Assembly: GCA_004794655.1 (NCBI GenBank)
Contig: SMMW01000534.1
Location: 2,797,501 to 2,861,500 of the forward strand
Origin: Marisa cornuarietis
Lineage: Eukaryota > Mollusca > Gastropoda > Architaenioglossa > Ampullariidae
Length of the DNA stretch: 64,000 nt
Reading direction: 5' to 3'
Shown: piece by piece, positions 12,286 through 23,105 of the stretch
Layout of the letters: every line of letters starts with the position of its first letter
Position numbering within the stretch: the stretch's first letter is position 1
Program-made: the position numbers and the translations under genes
The notes under the pieces: generated by a model
Told to the model about the DNA's origin: nothing
The model's database searches: none
Seen by the model: only the letters and a program-made list of their open reading frames with translations

Positions 12286-12728
12286 TGTGTGGTGACCCGG
12301 GGTATATCAGTGAGTACCTGATTTAGAGGCGGACGTTGACAGTAAGTGAGTTTTGATTATTCCTAAGTTAAATAAGACTTCTTCGGGGACTTTGGAATGC
12401 CCGGTTGGAAATACGGGTGGAGAACTGTCGGGCGTGAACATTTGCGGAATTGGGACAACGAGTAAGAAGAGTGGTTTACGGTAACTGGTGATTGAAGATG
12501 TAAGATAGTGACGTGTATATATATATATGAGGTACCTTTTGGATTATTGTACTATGGTGATTCATGCTTGATGATATTTATAAGGGGAGAGTACCCGATG
12601 TTGTTTTATCTGTGGTGTGAATTTATAGAGAATAGGAACCGCTTTGTATTTGATATATTGTGTAGCTGATCTATATATATATATATATTTATAATAGCTT
12701 GAAACCCCGTGATTACACTGAGAGTAGC

Positions 12729-12815
12729 CCACGTACAGATATTTGTGATATGTGGTGTGAAAGAACACGTGAGGAACGCCGTGCTGGTCAGTGTTGTGTA
12801 TGTGTCTTGGTCGGC
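12729..12815. repeat. Lectin 3'-flank repeat, copy 2
   Basis: CCACGTACAGATATTTGTGA followed by the GAAAGAACACGTGA core. It lies about 170-250 bp beyond the stop of gene 2, matching the positions after genes 1 and 3. Confidence 0.65.
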
Positions 12816-12859
12816 GCGTTGTGTTTTCCTTAACATGAAGAATGAACTGGTCTGAGAGA

Positions 12860-12865
12860 TTTATT
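12860..12865 (-). promoter_or_regulatory. Polyadenylation signal, lectin gene 2
   Basis: AATAAA on the minus strand, 116 bp past the stop, in the same GACAAATAAATCT context as genes 1 and 3. Confidence 0.75.
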
Positions 12866-12980
12866 TGTCTCAGGATATGGTTGGGGTGGGGGGGGATAAT
12901 GCCAAACGGTCTGTAGGCTTGCTACAAACGTCGATACACTTTTCTAACATGTGTAGCTAGCTGATTGCCTCCCTTTCTTC

Positions 12981-15900
12981 TCAGATACTACAGGCGATCC
13001 ACGAAGCGAAGACTCCGTACACCTTTGACGAGTCCCACTGAAGCCCATGCGCATCAAAGCCATAAGGGGATCTGGCCCCGACTGTCAAGTCGACCCTGAC
13101 GTTTTGAGATCGTTCGGTGTCGAGATGAACGATGCCAAGAGACACCCACGGGACTGTGGTGAAGGGGCGATCGAAGTTGACGTGGACTGTGTGAGTTCTC
13201 CGTGGACGACCATCAGGTCCATTTAGGTTGGCCTGTATATTTGGTGTGAAGGTCACAACGCCGGTCTCGCCTGCACACAAACAACACCGTTAAAATCCAT
13301 CCATACATCCTGTTTTTAAGCTCAAGAAATCCTTAAATAATTCGGAATATATCGGCTCAATGCTATAATCCATGGATTATCTAATGTTAGTACATTTGTG
13401 CTAGACTGCCTGCATGTGAGGTGACCATGTGAAGTGTCTGTGAGATGGTAAACAATAGAAGCTGATCCTCCTGTTTGGCTTTTGTCGAAAATTACCGAGT
13501 AAAGATCCCAGATAGCATTTAAATATTTTATAAATATTTACAAATTGTTCTCGCGACATATTTAAATAACAATCGCAGCAAACGTTTTTGAAATGTGTAT
13601 CATGCCCATCAAAGTAATGTTTTATTTAATGTTTGCACTCAAACTTGTTTTCAAACTTTTTAAAATGCTTTATAAACACTTTCCTGTAAAACATTTGTGA
13701 AACATTTAATAGTTGTTTTAAATTTTTAGCAAGAAAAAATTTCTCACCCACGCACATGGTAGCTAAACTTAAGAATGGGACGGGCCGATCCTAGCAGAAC
13801 TGCACGACCAGGCCAGCCCGTGACAGAGTGGAGCAGACCCCTACAACACTCTGTCAGAGGTCACATATCAGTTTATTAACTCCAGGGGGGTAGATATTAA
13901 ACCACAAGACCAAAAATCGGCATCTACGCTACCTAGTTGTTGTTGTTGTTGTTGTTTGTTTAGTTGGAAAGTGCTTCCACCTTGCGGTGACTTCGCACTA
14001 TGGGGGGAAAGGGAGGGGGGAGGAAACTGGAGTACCCGGAGAAAACCCCCGCCGCCCAGCCTTGCGAACAGGTGTCACATACAGAGAGTGTCCCGAGACG
14101 AGATCTGAACCCTGAGCCGCTCACTGCAGTGGTGACAAGCGAGTGTTTTAACCACTACACTACCGGGGGCCCTACGCTACGTAGAAATTAGAATGGACAA
14201 CAAAAGCATCTGGTTTTGTGTGATATTCGGGTTTGGCAACATAGCATACGTTTAAGTGACTTTTAATGTAGAATGTCGCCATACCTTTAAGGGCTTACTT
14301 AATATTCTAACTGCAGTTGTTATCTTTAATTTTTTACCGTTTTTCAAAGGAAGTTTTATTAGGAAAACGATGATTAACATCTCGCTTTTGAAACAATACT
14401 TATCTTCTCCAAAGGTAAGCAAGGGGAACAGCCTGACGTGGCATCAATACGAAGTGCATGGTGTGTTTTGAGATGACTGATTTTACAACAGTGTTCAAAT
14501 TTCGGATTTTAATGTTTACAATAGATTTATTTAATATTTTTGTTTAAATATTATGGTTCATAACATTTTAAAATTTTTGCAGAATGTTTCAGTTTTTAAA
14601 TGTTTATTCGGTAAATGTTCCTAACATGTTTCTAAAATGTTTAATCTGAAACTTTATCTTTATTACAACCATCTTAGCGCTTTTGAAAAGTTTATAAAAT
14701 GCTTCAATGCTATCTGGGATATATAAAGATCAGTAGCGAATTAACATAAAAGATATAGAGCATTATACAGAGCACATATCTTTCTACAGATTTATAAAAT
14801 ATAAAAAGGTAATTCCGATGGAATTCAATCTGAATGTAGCAAGCAATAAAAATATGGTTATGTGTTGTTCATGACAAGGTGCGCAAAACTTCTCTCTTTT
14901 CTGGTACTGAGACAGAGCTGCTCAAGGGACGCTACTGCGCGCAAAAGATTTACCAATTATTTTTCCAAACTGGCTTCAATACCGTAGTCAGGCATTGTCA
15001 CCTGTCAAGATGGGTAACTATGTACAATAGCAGGATATTAAGCAGTGCTATATTAGTTGCCGAGTTTCTTGTAGAATATTAAAGCAATATAAAATAATAT
15101 TAAAGCAACTTTCATTTAAATCTGACACTTAAAGCTTATAAAATATCTAATAGTTTTGTATTTATTTCAACTGATCGTGTGTTATTATTTATCACTAATT
15201 GCATGTTGTTATTTGTCGTCTCTTTCCTTTTTAGAATGGGTGAATTTAACCAGAACATGGCAAACAATGTTTGTTCTTACATAAATATGGAATAGTTTGA
15301 TAACACTTTATTAAAGTTCAAACTGGTTTAAATCGTGTGCGTCTTCGCTGTTTTCTAAAAATTTTAGAAAAGTTGAAAGAGTACCTCTAGATTTGTAAAG
15401 TTTAAAAGAAAGAATCAGAGAAGGTGAAGAATATTTAAGATAAAGACAACCACTCACATCGTTTTTCCTTGATTTCATTTCGTAGTCCTGAAACACACGG
15501 CATCAAAAGTTCATCACTAAAAAATAAAAGTAATATAACACAGTGCGAGAGATGGGCAGAAAAGAGAATTTATTTTACTCTGTCTATAAGAGTCTATACA
15601 TAAGCTGACACAAACAAGCAGGAAGGCTGGCAGTCGTTTTCTTTTAAGTGAGTTCTAGAATTTTAAGCAAGTAGTTGATTAATTTCCCATCTAACCAAGG
15701 ATGTTTAACGTATTTCTGTTATATCCTGGCAGCACACCATATTGCTCTAATCACGGGCAGTAACAACACCTAGTATTTCAGGCTACCCTATCTGACAGCA
15801 GTCAGCTGACTAACTGCGTTTTGACAGCAGGTCGAGCAGCATGTATCCAGGCCTAACATTGGCAGAAGTGAAGATTAACTGAAAGCATTAAGAGAAAGAA

Positions 15901-18900
15901 AGGAACGAAGGTAAATGAAAGGAATATGAGATAGGAAAAGGGGAGAAACATGGTCGTGGCAATAGTCTATTTCATTAAATGAGTTTTTGGTTGAGAATAG
16001 GTAATCACGTGACCTTACGGTCGAAATGGAGTGGATCAAAGCGTACGACGCCGAATCGCATTTGCATACATCCGAAATAAGTCAGACAAAAAGGAGACAG
16101 ATGCTAAAATCAAAACCAAATACAAAACCAAGAGATTTGCGAAAAGTATTACAGTAATACTTGACTGTATGGCAAAAACCGTATGAATGAGGACATTAAA
16201 TGTTTGTTTCTAATATTGACGTGAATAAATTGGACCTGTTTTCCTATGTCTATGGGACATATTTCCTATGAGAGGCAGCTAGAAGGTCTTTCGCCCTCTC
16301 AAGACTCTCACCAATGAGAGTCGACAGAAAACATCCGCAATCGAAGACAGCGAAGGCAGCCTGTTCTTGGATGTCCTAGACCGCTGGACGAAGTACTAGC
16401 TTTTGATGACAGAATCAAACATCCTCCAAGACTCCCAGGAAGCGATCGCCGACCAAGGGGACCTGCACGTTCTATTACAGAGAACGGGCTATTTAGAGCC
16501 TTAAGGGAGGAAAGTCCCCCTGGGTGGACAGTGTCTCAGCAGAGTTGATCAAAGGTGACAGAGATGAGATAGTGAAGCTCTGAGAAGACTGTGCCGAAGA
16601 TCTGGGAAACCAAGCAGTGATCACAAGAGTGAATGCAGTCACTTTTCGTGCCCTTGTCTAAGAAATGTAACAAGAGGCAGTGTAGGAACTAGTGCACAAT
16701 CAGCCTGATCAGTCACCCAAGTAAAGTTATGCTGGTGTAAATTGCATGTCAGCTTGACGGGACTGTTTTGTTTGGATGGTTTGGTATGTGTGTGTGGCTT
16801 GGTGGTCATACACTTGCCCTGTGGGTCAGGAGCAAGTGTGCATTGTGAGGCTTTTTGTAATGCTGCATGTGGACAATTTCTTCTTGTCTCTCTCTCCCTC
16901 TCACTTTTCTTTCTTTTAGTATGGACATTCAACAATTGTGTTCAATGAAACTGTACTTACCAAATGAAAAAAACAACAACAGTTAGACATAATCATTCTG
17001 TTAGAAAAACATTACATTTATATAAGCGAATGGAAAAACAATATACCTTTTATACATGTTTTTCTAAGAATTGTGAAATATAGATATAATATAGAAAGAT
17101 GTCATAGTAATGTTAGACCTGTGTGAGTTACTGTAGAATCCATATAATCAACTATTAATATAAGACCAAATAGTGGAAGCTGGGATGTCCTCACTAGTTC
17201 TATCTTCTCTTCCCTCTGTTTCTTTCTCCGCATCTTTATTTTTTTTTTCCTTCCTCCACGTTTACTCGTTTCTCATTTTGTACTGAATGAATGTGATAAA
17301 AATGAAAAGTATCTTTGCATGATATGTTGGTAATAATGTCATGTACATGTTAAATATTGTGGTTATTGAATTAAAAAAAAGTATTAAAAAAAAAGTTGAT
17401 CCAAAACTGCCTTATACCGGCGACAGAGGAAATACAACCTGAGGAACAGAAGCCCTATTGAGCACACCATAAATAGTCGAGTCCTAATCGAAAAGCACTT
17501 TCAGCACGGTAAAGATCTTTACCACAACTTTATGGACTTTAAGAAGGCATTGGGTAGAATAGAACACGAGGGGCTATGGAACGTTCAATGGGAAGGAAGG
17601 TCTGGGACGCACCATCAAGGCACTGTACGATGGCTCCAGGAGCTCGATACTTTTCAATAGCCACTTGGGGGGGCGTACGCCAAGGATGACCGCTTTCCCC
17701 ACGGCTGTTTAACATCTACCTGGAGAAAATCATCCGCGATACACCCCAGGACCAAAGTCGCGTGTCAGTCACATTTTACTGTTTCTGTTTCTTCTCCTAG
17801 CGCACTAGACGTTCACAGTAAAGAAAGGGAGCGCGTAGCAGACGACGGTCGACATCATTTTTCAAAAGACATTTTAATCCTCCGAGGTTACGTTGAATGC
17901 GGTCGACGCCGTGGAAAACAGAAGAAAAACTGGGTGGCTGACATAAAGGAGTAAACAAGCTGTTTACTGAGGGACCTTTAAGGGCGGGCGCAAGACCGGC
18001 CCTGCGGGCGTGACTTCACCTCCGTTCCGCTCCATCAAATCTCCCCTACGACTTGTAATGATAAACGGCTCGCCAATTTCGGATGCAATGAATGAAAGAT
18101 TTTTCGGCTCGGTTCTCTCTGTGTCAAAAATGTTGGATTTCTTTCTGTGCATGAATAATTTAGTTTTTTTTTGTGTGTCTCGTGTGAATGATGTCAAATT
18201 ATGTTCATCCTTGTTAACAATTTCGTGGGTTTTTTTTGTCAAATACACTTTTAACTGGTCGAAACCAAGCACATTTGCTATCTTCTTAAGATTAATGCCA
18301 GTTTTGTATAAAACATGATACAAGCCGACAAAAGGTAACACAAGGATCTATTCTGTCCTCTGTTGTTTCCTATTTTTCTCAAAACAAGACTCCCCGTAAC
18401 CAGTCAAAGATACCAGAGAACAACTTTGTAAGAAACAAGATGGCCAGACTGGTAGGACACCAGGAACCTCTACTATCAACAGTCAAGCCTCGTAAGCTGA
18501 TCTTTGGCCACGTGACCCGGCACGACACCTTGTCTAAGACTATCCGTCAAGGCAACTTGGATGGTGGCCGACGCCGCGGTGGTCAGAGGAAGAACTGGCT
18601 TACGAACATCAAAGACTGACCAATGTCAGGCACCATATAGCAAGCAATTAGCAGGACATCTTTAGATGACCTTTAAAAAAAATATGTCTGATATATGTGC
18701 TCTTGTATTGTAACATTTAATATTTAACACTAGATATAGTGTCCACAGTAGACACTGATACAGGCTGTCTTAGAATGTACAGAATGAAGAGGTCATAGAA
18801 AAGGACAGGAACGACGTTAACATCTGTCAGAGAAAACCAGTATTTATCACCTGAAATGGTTTCTTCCAGTCTCGTCAGTCTACTTCCCACGTTGTCGATT

Positions 18901-19717
18901 AAGCCTGCTAGAACCTGAGCAATATCCGCTCTCTCACCACCTACTGTAACAAAACAAACAGGCGTATTAATCGATATTGACATGACAAGCACTACAAATA
19001 AACGAGTAATATTGAAATAGATTTAGTGATATTACTGAAGACGTTTTACACCAGATCATTACATGAAGTTTTGCCATTATTCACAGCTGGGAAAAGGTAA
19101 TGCAGTTAAACAGTGTTAAACGACAAAGCAACACTTAATTAAACTCATTGACAAATGACTTACCTGGTTATCAGAATCACAAGAAATCATGTAACATTTA
19201 GAATAAGATAAACTTATTAGTCATTTAATCACATTCATAGTTTGCATGTCAGTGTGCCTAAAACAAATCCTGTCTTCTTCGAATAATGCATTTGTTTTGT
19301 AGTAACATGGCATTTTCTTTTCATTTCTTTAGATCAAGGCTTAGTTGTAAAAAAGCATCACTTTCGATTATTCTGTTACCCTGGTGAATAGAAATTTGTC
19401 ATTTGTCTGTTTCTCTTTCTCTCTTTCTCTTGTAAAGAATCACATGTCAAGAAGTGGGTTAGGAAAAGGGACAAAAATATTTTCTTTCCCCTCTGAATAT
19501 TTTTTTTTTTGAGGGGGCGGCTGTCCCCTTGCCTCCCTGGTTCCTGATAATGACATGTAAAATAATCGGAAAACTGTAATAAAGTCTTATAATACACTAC
19601 GATTACATGAAATAATGTACCACTTCAAAACTACATACCGCTTGGAGGAGGCGTCGACAAAATCTCGGTTGTCATCAAGACGACGAGTACAATAAAGCGA
19701 CCTCCTGCTGTAACCAT
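12981..19717 (-). CDS. H-type lectin gene 2 (three exons)
   Basis: Predicted secreted lectin of 153 residues. Coding exons on the minus strand are 19717-19639 (79 nt, signal peptide), 18943-18851 (93 nt) and 13270-12981 (290 nt, H-type lectin domain). GT-AG borders are in phase 1 throughout. Exon 2 is nine bases longer than in gene 1 and encodes a heptad-like stretch (AQVLAGLIDNVGSRLTRLEE) that could drive oligomerisation. The domain has PFTTVPWVSLGIVHL, VRVD, QWDSSKVY and the end SWIACSI. It is about 80% identical to gene 1 over 96 residues by hand count. The 5.6-kb intron 2 holds a SINE nested in a DNA element and RTE debris. An exon 1 acceptor (TTTTTCAG) lies at 19782-19783. An alternative first exon lies at 20630-20708. 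Confidence 0.85.
13505..14720. mobile_element. Non-autonomous DNA element with ATCCCAGATAGCATT ends
   Basis: The left end reads ATCCCAGATAGCATTTAAAT and the right end is an inverted copy (AATGCTATCTGGGAT). The paralogous site in gene 1 (near 2680) is empty and reads GAGTAAAGATCAGTAGC, proving an insertion after duplication. Both flanks share TAAAG, perhaps a short target duplication. The interior is AT-rich with no transposase; about 250 bp of it is a later SINE. Superfamily not assigned. Confidence 0.8.
13933..14171 (-). mobile_element. tRNA-derived SINE with 9-bp target duplication
   Basis: Flanked by CTACGCTAC at 13924-13932 and 14172-14180. Read on the minus strand, it opens near GGCCCCCGGTAGTGTAGTGG with a Pol III A box (TAGTGTAGTGG, 14162-14152) and a B-box-like GGTTCAGATCTC (14111-14100), 41 bp apart. 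A central TTTTCTCCGGGTACTCC motif follows, of a type shared by many animal SINEs, and the element ends in an (AAC)n tail at 13936-13960. It sits inside the element at 13505-14720, so it is the younger of the two. Confidence 0.85.
16265..17760 (+). pseudogene. Decayed RTE-like LINE in gene 2 intron
   Basis: Paralogous to 6340-7150 and homologous to the element at 21393. The decoded pieces include NRPLKTL, a TSAIEDSEGS stretch and LYHNFMDFKKALGRIEHEG, with numerous stops. It is interrupted at about 16737-17394 by a later insertion. The endonuclease half present in gene 1 is missing here. Confidence 0.7.
16737..17394 (+). mobile_element. Poly(A)-tailed insertion inside the RTE relic
   Basis: Copy 1 reads continuously AAAGTTATGCTAAAAGTGAT at the same point (around 6790), while copy 2 carries about 660 extra bases ending in two A-runs. 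This implies a retrotransposed segment that arrived after the duplication. Its family is not recognised. A 68-codon open frame at 16742-16948 starts inside it but resembles nothing known to me. Confidence 0.6.
17964..18341 (-). CDS. Unassigned 125-codon ORF in gene 2 intron
   Basis: Open from MLPFVGLYHVLYKTGINL to PPLKVPQ. The same stretch in gene 1 (7366-7850) is split by stops and a frame change, so it is not maintained as a gene in both copies. It lies among LINE fragments and is probably transposon-derived, but I do not recognise the family. Function unknown. Confidence 0.25.
   Translation of the reverse strand: MLPFVGLYHVLYKTGINLKKIANVLGFDQLKVYLTKKTHEIVNKDEHNLTSFTRDTQKKTKLFMHRKKSNIFDTERTEPKNLSFIASEIGEPFIITSRRGDLMERNGGEVTPAGPVLRPPLKVPQ
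18421..18618 (+). pseudogene. RTE-like LINE 3' fragment
   Basis: Decodes to a segment closely matching the C-terminal part of the element at 21393-23095 (NKMARLVGHQEPLLSTVK, then GHVTRHDTLSK). It contains a small deletion at the LVFFGH position and ends abruptly near the KDW codons. It replaces the L2/CR1-like fragment present in gene 1. Confidence 0.8.
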
Positions 19718-19781
19718 GGTGACGACCTTCACCTGTCTCTGACGACACTCACGTGCAGATGTCAAACAAACAATCGTGAGT
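19639..19781 (-). other. Exon 1B of lectin gene 2 (signal peptide, 5' UTR)
   Basis: Start ATG at 19717, donor GTATGT after 19639. The coding part is the first 26 codons plus one base. An acceptor at 19782-19783 shows that the 5' UTR is spliced. Confidence 0.8.
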
Positions 19782-19972
19782 CTGAAAAAGAAATCAAAGT
19801 CTTATTCACTACAGTGCAAGGCAGAGGTCGACACTGTCTTCCAGTTGTTTGTTGCTAACTAGAATCTTTGTCTGCGGTGTGTAAGGGTCAGTCACATACT
19901 GTACACAGCTTGTGCCATGTGACAGGGAGAGACACAGGATGCTGACAGCACGGGGGCCACAAGACCAGCGAC

Positions 19973-19979
19973 TTATATA
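19973..19979 (-). promoter_or_regulatory. TATA box, lectin gene 2 exon 1B promoter
   Basis: TATATAA on the minus strand with the upstream flank CCCATTGTCTCG shared with gene 1. It lies about 255 bp upstream of the start codon, consistent with a short untranslated first exon. Confidence 0.55.
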
Positions 19980-20629
19980 CGAGACAATGGGAGGCAGGAG
20001 AGGTAGTGAAGACCTGTAAAACTATATCCTTAAAAGGACAAAACCGGACATAGACATCACTTACGTCAGAACAGTTTCATCCATTATCTACAACGTTTAG
20101 AGATAAAGGAGGAAGCGTATGCTTTAACACCACATTAATCTTAATGTCTTTACGTAAATGTCGTGAAACGGAATTTTTCTCTCACACCACAGTGAGTTAA
20201 TGTCCAGGTCACAGTTGCTGTGGACAAGAGTTAAATTTTAGGGCCGACATGATAAAGTAAGGGCGAGTTGGCTGGTATTACTAAACAGTAAGGATATGGA
20301 GAGCTGGCAGACTTATCCGTGGTTCCTTATGGATACATAGCTGATCGTTCTCTTCAGTAATCAGAAATCTCAGGCATGCTTTGATGCTGGATAGTATGAT
20401 TGGCTACTAAGTTATTTAACCTGTATCCCACCAGGATCTAAGTAACCGGACACAAATGTTTGTTTGTTTCCACATCTGCACGAGCTTAATACGTAAGCGC
20501 ACATGTTGTATGTGTACTCGATGACAAGGTCATGAGTTTGGCTGACTACAAACGTCACTACATCCAGTAAACATGGCAGTGAAATCTGTGTGCAGAGAAT
20601 TTAAAAGAAAAATTGTTCTCAACACGTAC

Positions 20630-20708
20630 CGCTTGAAACCAAATCCAAGAAAGTCTGAGAGGAAAATAAAATTGTCAGGACAGCGACACAGAATCGTACA
20701 GAAGCCAT
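20630..20708 (-). other. Candidate alternative first exon 1A of lectin gene 2
   Basis: ATG at 20708 starts MASVRFCVAVLTILFSSQ, a good signal peptide, and the exon ends before GTACGT. Length (79 nt) and phase equal exon 1B, so splicing to exon 2 at 18943 stays in frame. The sequence resembles the only first exon of gene 3 (MASVLYCAIVVAIL) more than exon 1B. This argues for two signal-peptide exons with separate promoters in genes 1 and 2. It could instead be the relic of a lost gene. Confidence 0.65.
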
Positions 20709-20955
20709 GTTGACGACCCGAAGTGTATCTACAGGTCGCCGAACTTAATAAAAATTAGATGACTTAGATAAGAAATGTGGAGCCCCTTAGGAAAAGATGT
20801 TAAAACAATGGTTAAGAGGACATCCAGGATGAAAACAAGAGACATAAAAAAACAATTAATTCTTAAAAGTTATGATGTGCGTTCCCTTGTTTGCACAGCC
20901 TGAATGCTTGTGTTCGTCATGTGCTTGTTGTCATGTGTGAGACTGCGCACGCAGC

Positions 20956-21054
20956 TTGCATATGTGTATGTGTATGTGTGTGTATGTGTATGTGTGTGTG
21001 TGTGTGTGCGTGTATCTGTGTGTGTGTTTGTGTTTGTGTGTGTGCGCGCATGTG
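20956..21054. repeat. GT-rich microsatellite
   Basis: Interrupted GT/AT/GC dinucleotide run upstream of exon 1A of gene 2. The open frames across it are artefacts of the repeat. Confidence 0.9.
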
Positions 21055-21392
21055 TTTTTTCGTACTCTATTTATCAAGTTACTGGTTTTACCTTCACTCT
21101 TCACAGTTTTGCTGCCTCGAGAAGTTTACCCACATTGCAAATACATACAGGCACAAAATGACTCGTCATTGGCTCTTGACTACACAAAATTATTACGGTG
21201 TAAACTACTTGGCGTTTAACATCCAGGTTGAAACAAAATGTCCTCTCTGCTCAGCTCAACGTCTCCCTATCTCGCCTTTTCTTACGATTCTCTCTCCCAC
21301 GTCACACATCTTTTGATGTCATCCATACGCATTCAGAGAAACTGACGTCATTCACGCTCTTTCTTTCGTTCTTCCACGTGGGCTGAGGCCTA

Positions 21393-23095
21393 TCTCAGTC
21401 ATCGAAGACAGCAATGGTCACCTTCTCACAGAAGGCAATGCTGTACTCAACCGATGGACAGAATACTGCAAGGACCTGTACAATTACCAGCTGAAGACCG
21501 ACGCCAACATTCTCCAAAACAACCAGACTAGAGACAGTGAACCTGCAGACATACCAGTCCTACGGGAAGAGGTCGAAAAAGCTGTACATAGTCTGAAGGG
21601 AGGAAAGTCACCAGGCGTTGATAATGTACCAGCTGAGCTGCTCAAGCAGGGTGGGGAAGCAACTACAAAAGCCCTAACTGTTCTGTGCCAAAGAGTCTGG
21701 GAGTGCAAGGAATGGCCCAGAGAATGGACGCAGTCACTAATCATTCCCCTCCCAAAGAAAGGAAACAGCAAACAGTGTCAGAACTACAGAACAATAAGCC
21801 TTATCAGTCACCCAAGTAAAGTCATGCTGAAGGTCATACAGAACCGCATCAGAACCACCGCAGAAGAGCTGCTAGCAGAAGAACAGGCTGGCTTCAGACC
21901 ACGTAGAAGCACAGTTGAGCAGATCTTCAACTGTCGTCTTCTTATAGAAAAGCATCTGCAGCATCAGCGGGACCTTTACCACAACTTCATTGACTTTAAG
22001 AAGGCATTTGACAGAGTCTGGCACGAGGGGCTATGGCATGTGATGCGGAAATTCAACATTGAAGAAGGGCTTGTCCAAGTCGTTGAAGCGTTGTATAACA
22101 GCTCAACGAGTACAGTTTTGCTTAACAACCAAATAGGAGCTTACTTTCGTACCACAGTAGGGGTACGTCAAGGATGTCCCCTATCACCCGTGTTGTTTAA
22201 TATATTCTTGGAGAACATCATGCTTGAAGCTCTTCATGACCACCATACCTCCATTTCAATCGGTGGAAGACCAATCTGCAACCTACGCTTTGCAGATGAT
22301 ATAGATCTGTTAGCAGGTACAAACAAGGAACTGCAAGACCTCACCAACAGACTGACAGACAGCTCAAACGCATATGGAATGGAGACAAGCACAGAAAAGA
22401 GCAAAGTTATGATCAATGGCAACGGCAAAGCAGAGATCTATATGAACGGGGTACAGCTCGAAGAGGTAAGCAGCTTCAAGTACTTGGGAGCCACTCTCTC
22501 CAAGGACGGCAGCTCCACGCAAGATATCCGCATCAGGATCGCAACAGCAACAGCAGCAATGGCTAGGCTAGATAGGATCTGGCATAGCCACAAGATAAGG
22601 TTCACTACCAAGTACAGGCTATACAAATCCCTGGTAGTGCCGATCCTGCTCTACGGATGCGACACGTGGACTCTACTCGCCGAAACAGAAAGGAGAATCC
22701 AGGCATTCGAGCACAAGTGTCTGAGGAGGCTGCTCCGGATCTCATACAAAGAACACAAAACCAACGACTTTGTAAGAAACAAGATTGCCACACTGGTAGG
22801 ACACCAGGAACCTCTACTATCAACAGTCAAGCGACGTAAGCTGGTCTTCTTTGGCCATGTAACCCGGCACGACACCTTGTCGAAGACTATCCTTCAAGGC
22901 ACCTTGGAGGGTAGCCGACGCCGCGGTGGTCAGAGAAAGAACTGGCTTACGAACGTCAAAGACTGGACTGGTCGTCCTGTACAGGACCTGCTGACTATTG
23001 CCCAAAACAGGCAAGAGTGGCGGGCCCTATCAGCTGCCGCGTCTATCCATGTGCTCCCCCCAACGCCAGGTGCCAGGCAAGGGACGACTGACTGA
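21393..23095 (+). mobile_element. 5'-truncated RTE-like LINE with 10-bp target duplication
   Basis: Non-LTR retrotransposon flanked by CTGAGGCCTA at 21383-21392 and 23096-23105. One frame is open from 21395 to the stop at 23093-23095 (566 codons), although the endonuclease half is lost. It covers the reverse transcriptase: a DFKKAFDRVWHEGLW stretch, VRQGCPLSPVLFNIF, the FADDID catalytic box near 22,290, and KYLGATLSKDG. The C-terminal region has LLYGCDTWTLLAETERRIQAFEHK split over the usual RTE-type tail. The stop lies at the very end and the tail is a short GACT repeat, as in RTE elements. The uninterrupted frame and intact flanks indicate a recent insertion, dead on arrival. Confidence 0.9.
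21824..23095 (+). CDS. Reverse transcriptase ORF of the RTE-like LINE
   Basis: The 423 codons from the first ATG encode the RT fingers, palm and thumb plus the C-terminal extension. The frame is open upstream to 21395, so this ATG is internal to the original polyprotein and not a natural start. RT would copy the element RNA at nicked target DNA. Without the endonuclease the copy cannot move by itself. Confidence 0.85.
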   Translation: MLKVIQNRIRTTAEELLAEEQAGFRPRRSTVEQIFNCRLLIEKHLQHQRDLYHNFIDFKKAFDRVWHEGLWHVMRKFNIEEGLVQVVEALYNSSTSTVLLNNQIGAYFRTTVGVRQGCPLSPVLFNIFLENIMLEALHDHHTSISIGGRPICNLRFADDIDLLAGTNKELQDLTNRLTDSSNAYGMETSTEKSKVMINGNGKAEIYMNGVQLEEVSSFKYLGATLSKDGSSTQDIRIRIATATAAMARLDRIWHSHKIRFTTKYRLYKSLVVPILLYGCDTWTLLAETERRIQAFEHKCLRRLLRISYKEHKTNDFVRNKIATLVGHQEPLLSTVKRRKLVFFGHVTRHDTLSKTILQGTLEGSRRRGGQRKNWLTNVKDWTGRPVQDLLTIAQNRQEWRALSAAASIHVLPPTPGARQGTTD

Positions 23096-23105
23096 CTGAG
23101 GCCTA

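Larger units (their letters stand above)
12850..21055. repeat. Tandem segmental duplication, copy 2 (lectin gene 2)
   Basis: Counterpart of 2030-10790 in the same order. It differs by a nested element insertion (13505-14720), a deletion of about 2.4 kb of intron relative to copy 1 near 16260, a poly(A)-tailed insertion (about 16737-17394) and an RTE fragment at 18421. Confidence 0.85.

Noticed and set aside
20891..21316. Cys/Val-rich plus ORFs near 21 kb
   Set aside because: They read a GT microsatellite and do not align with copy 1.
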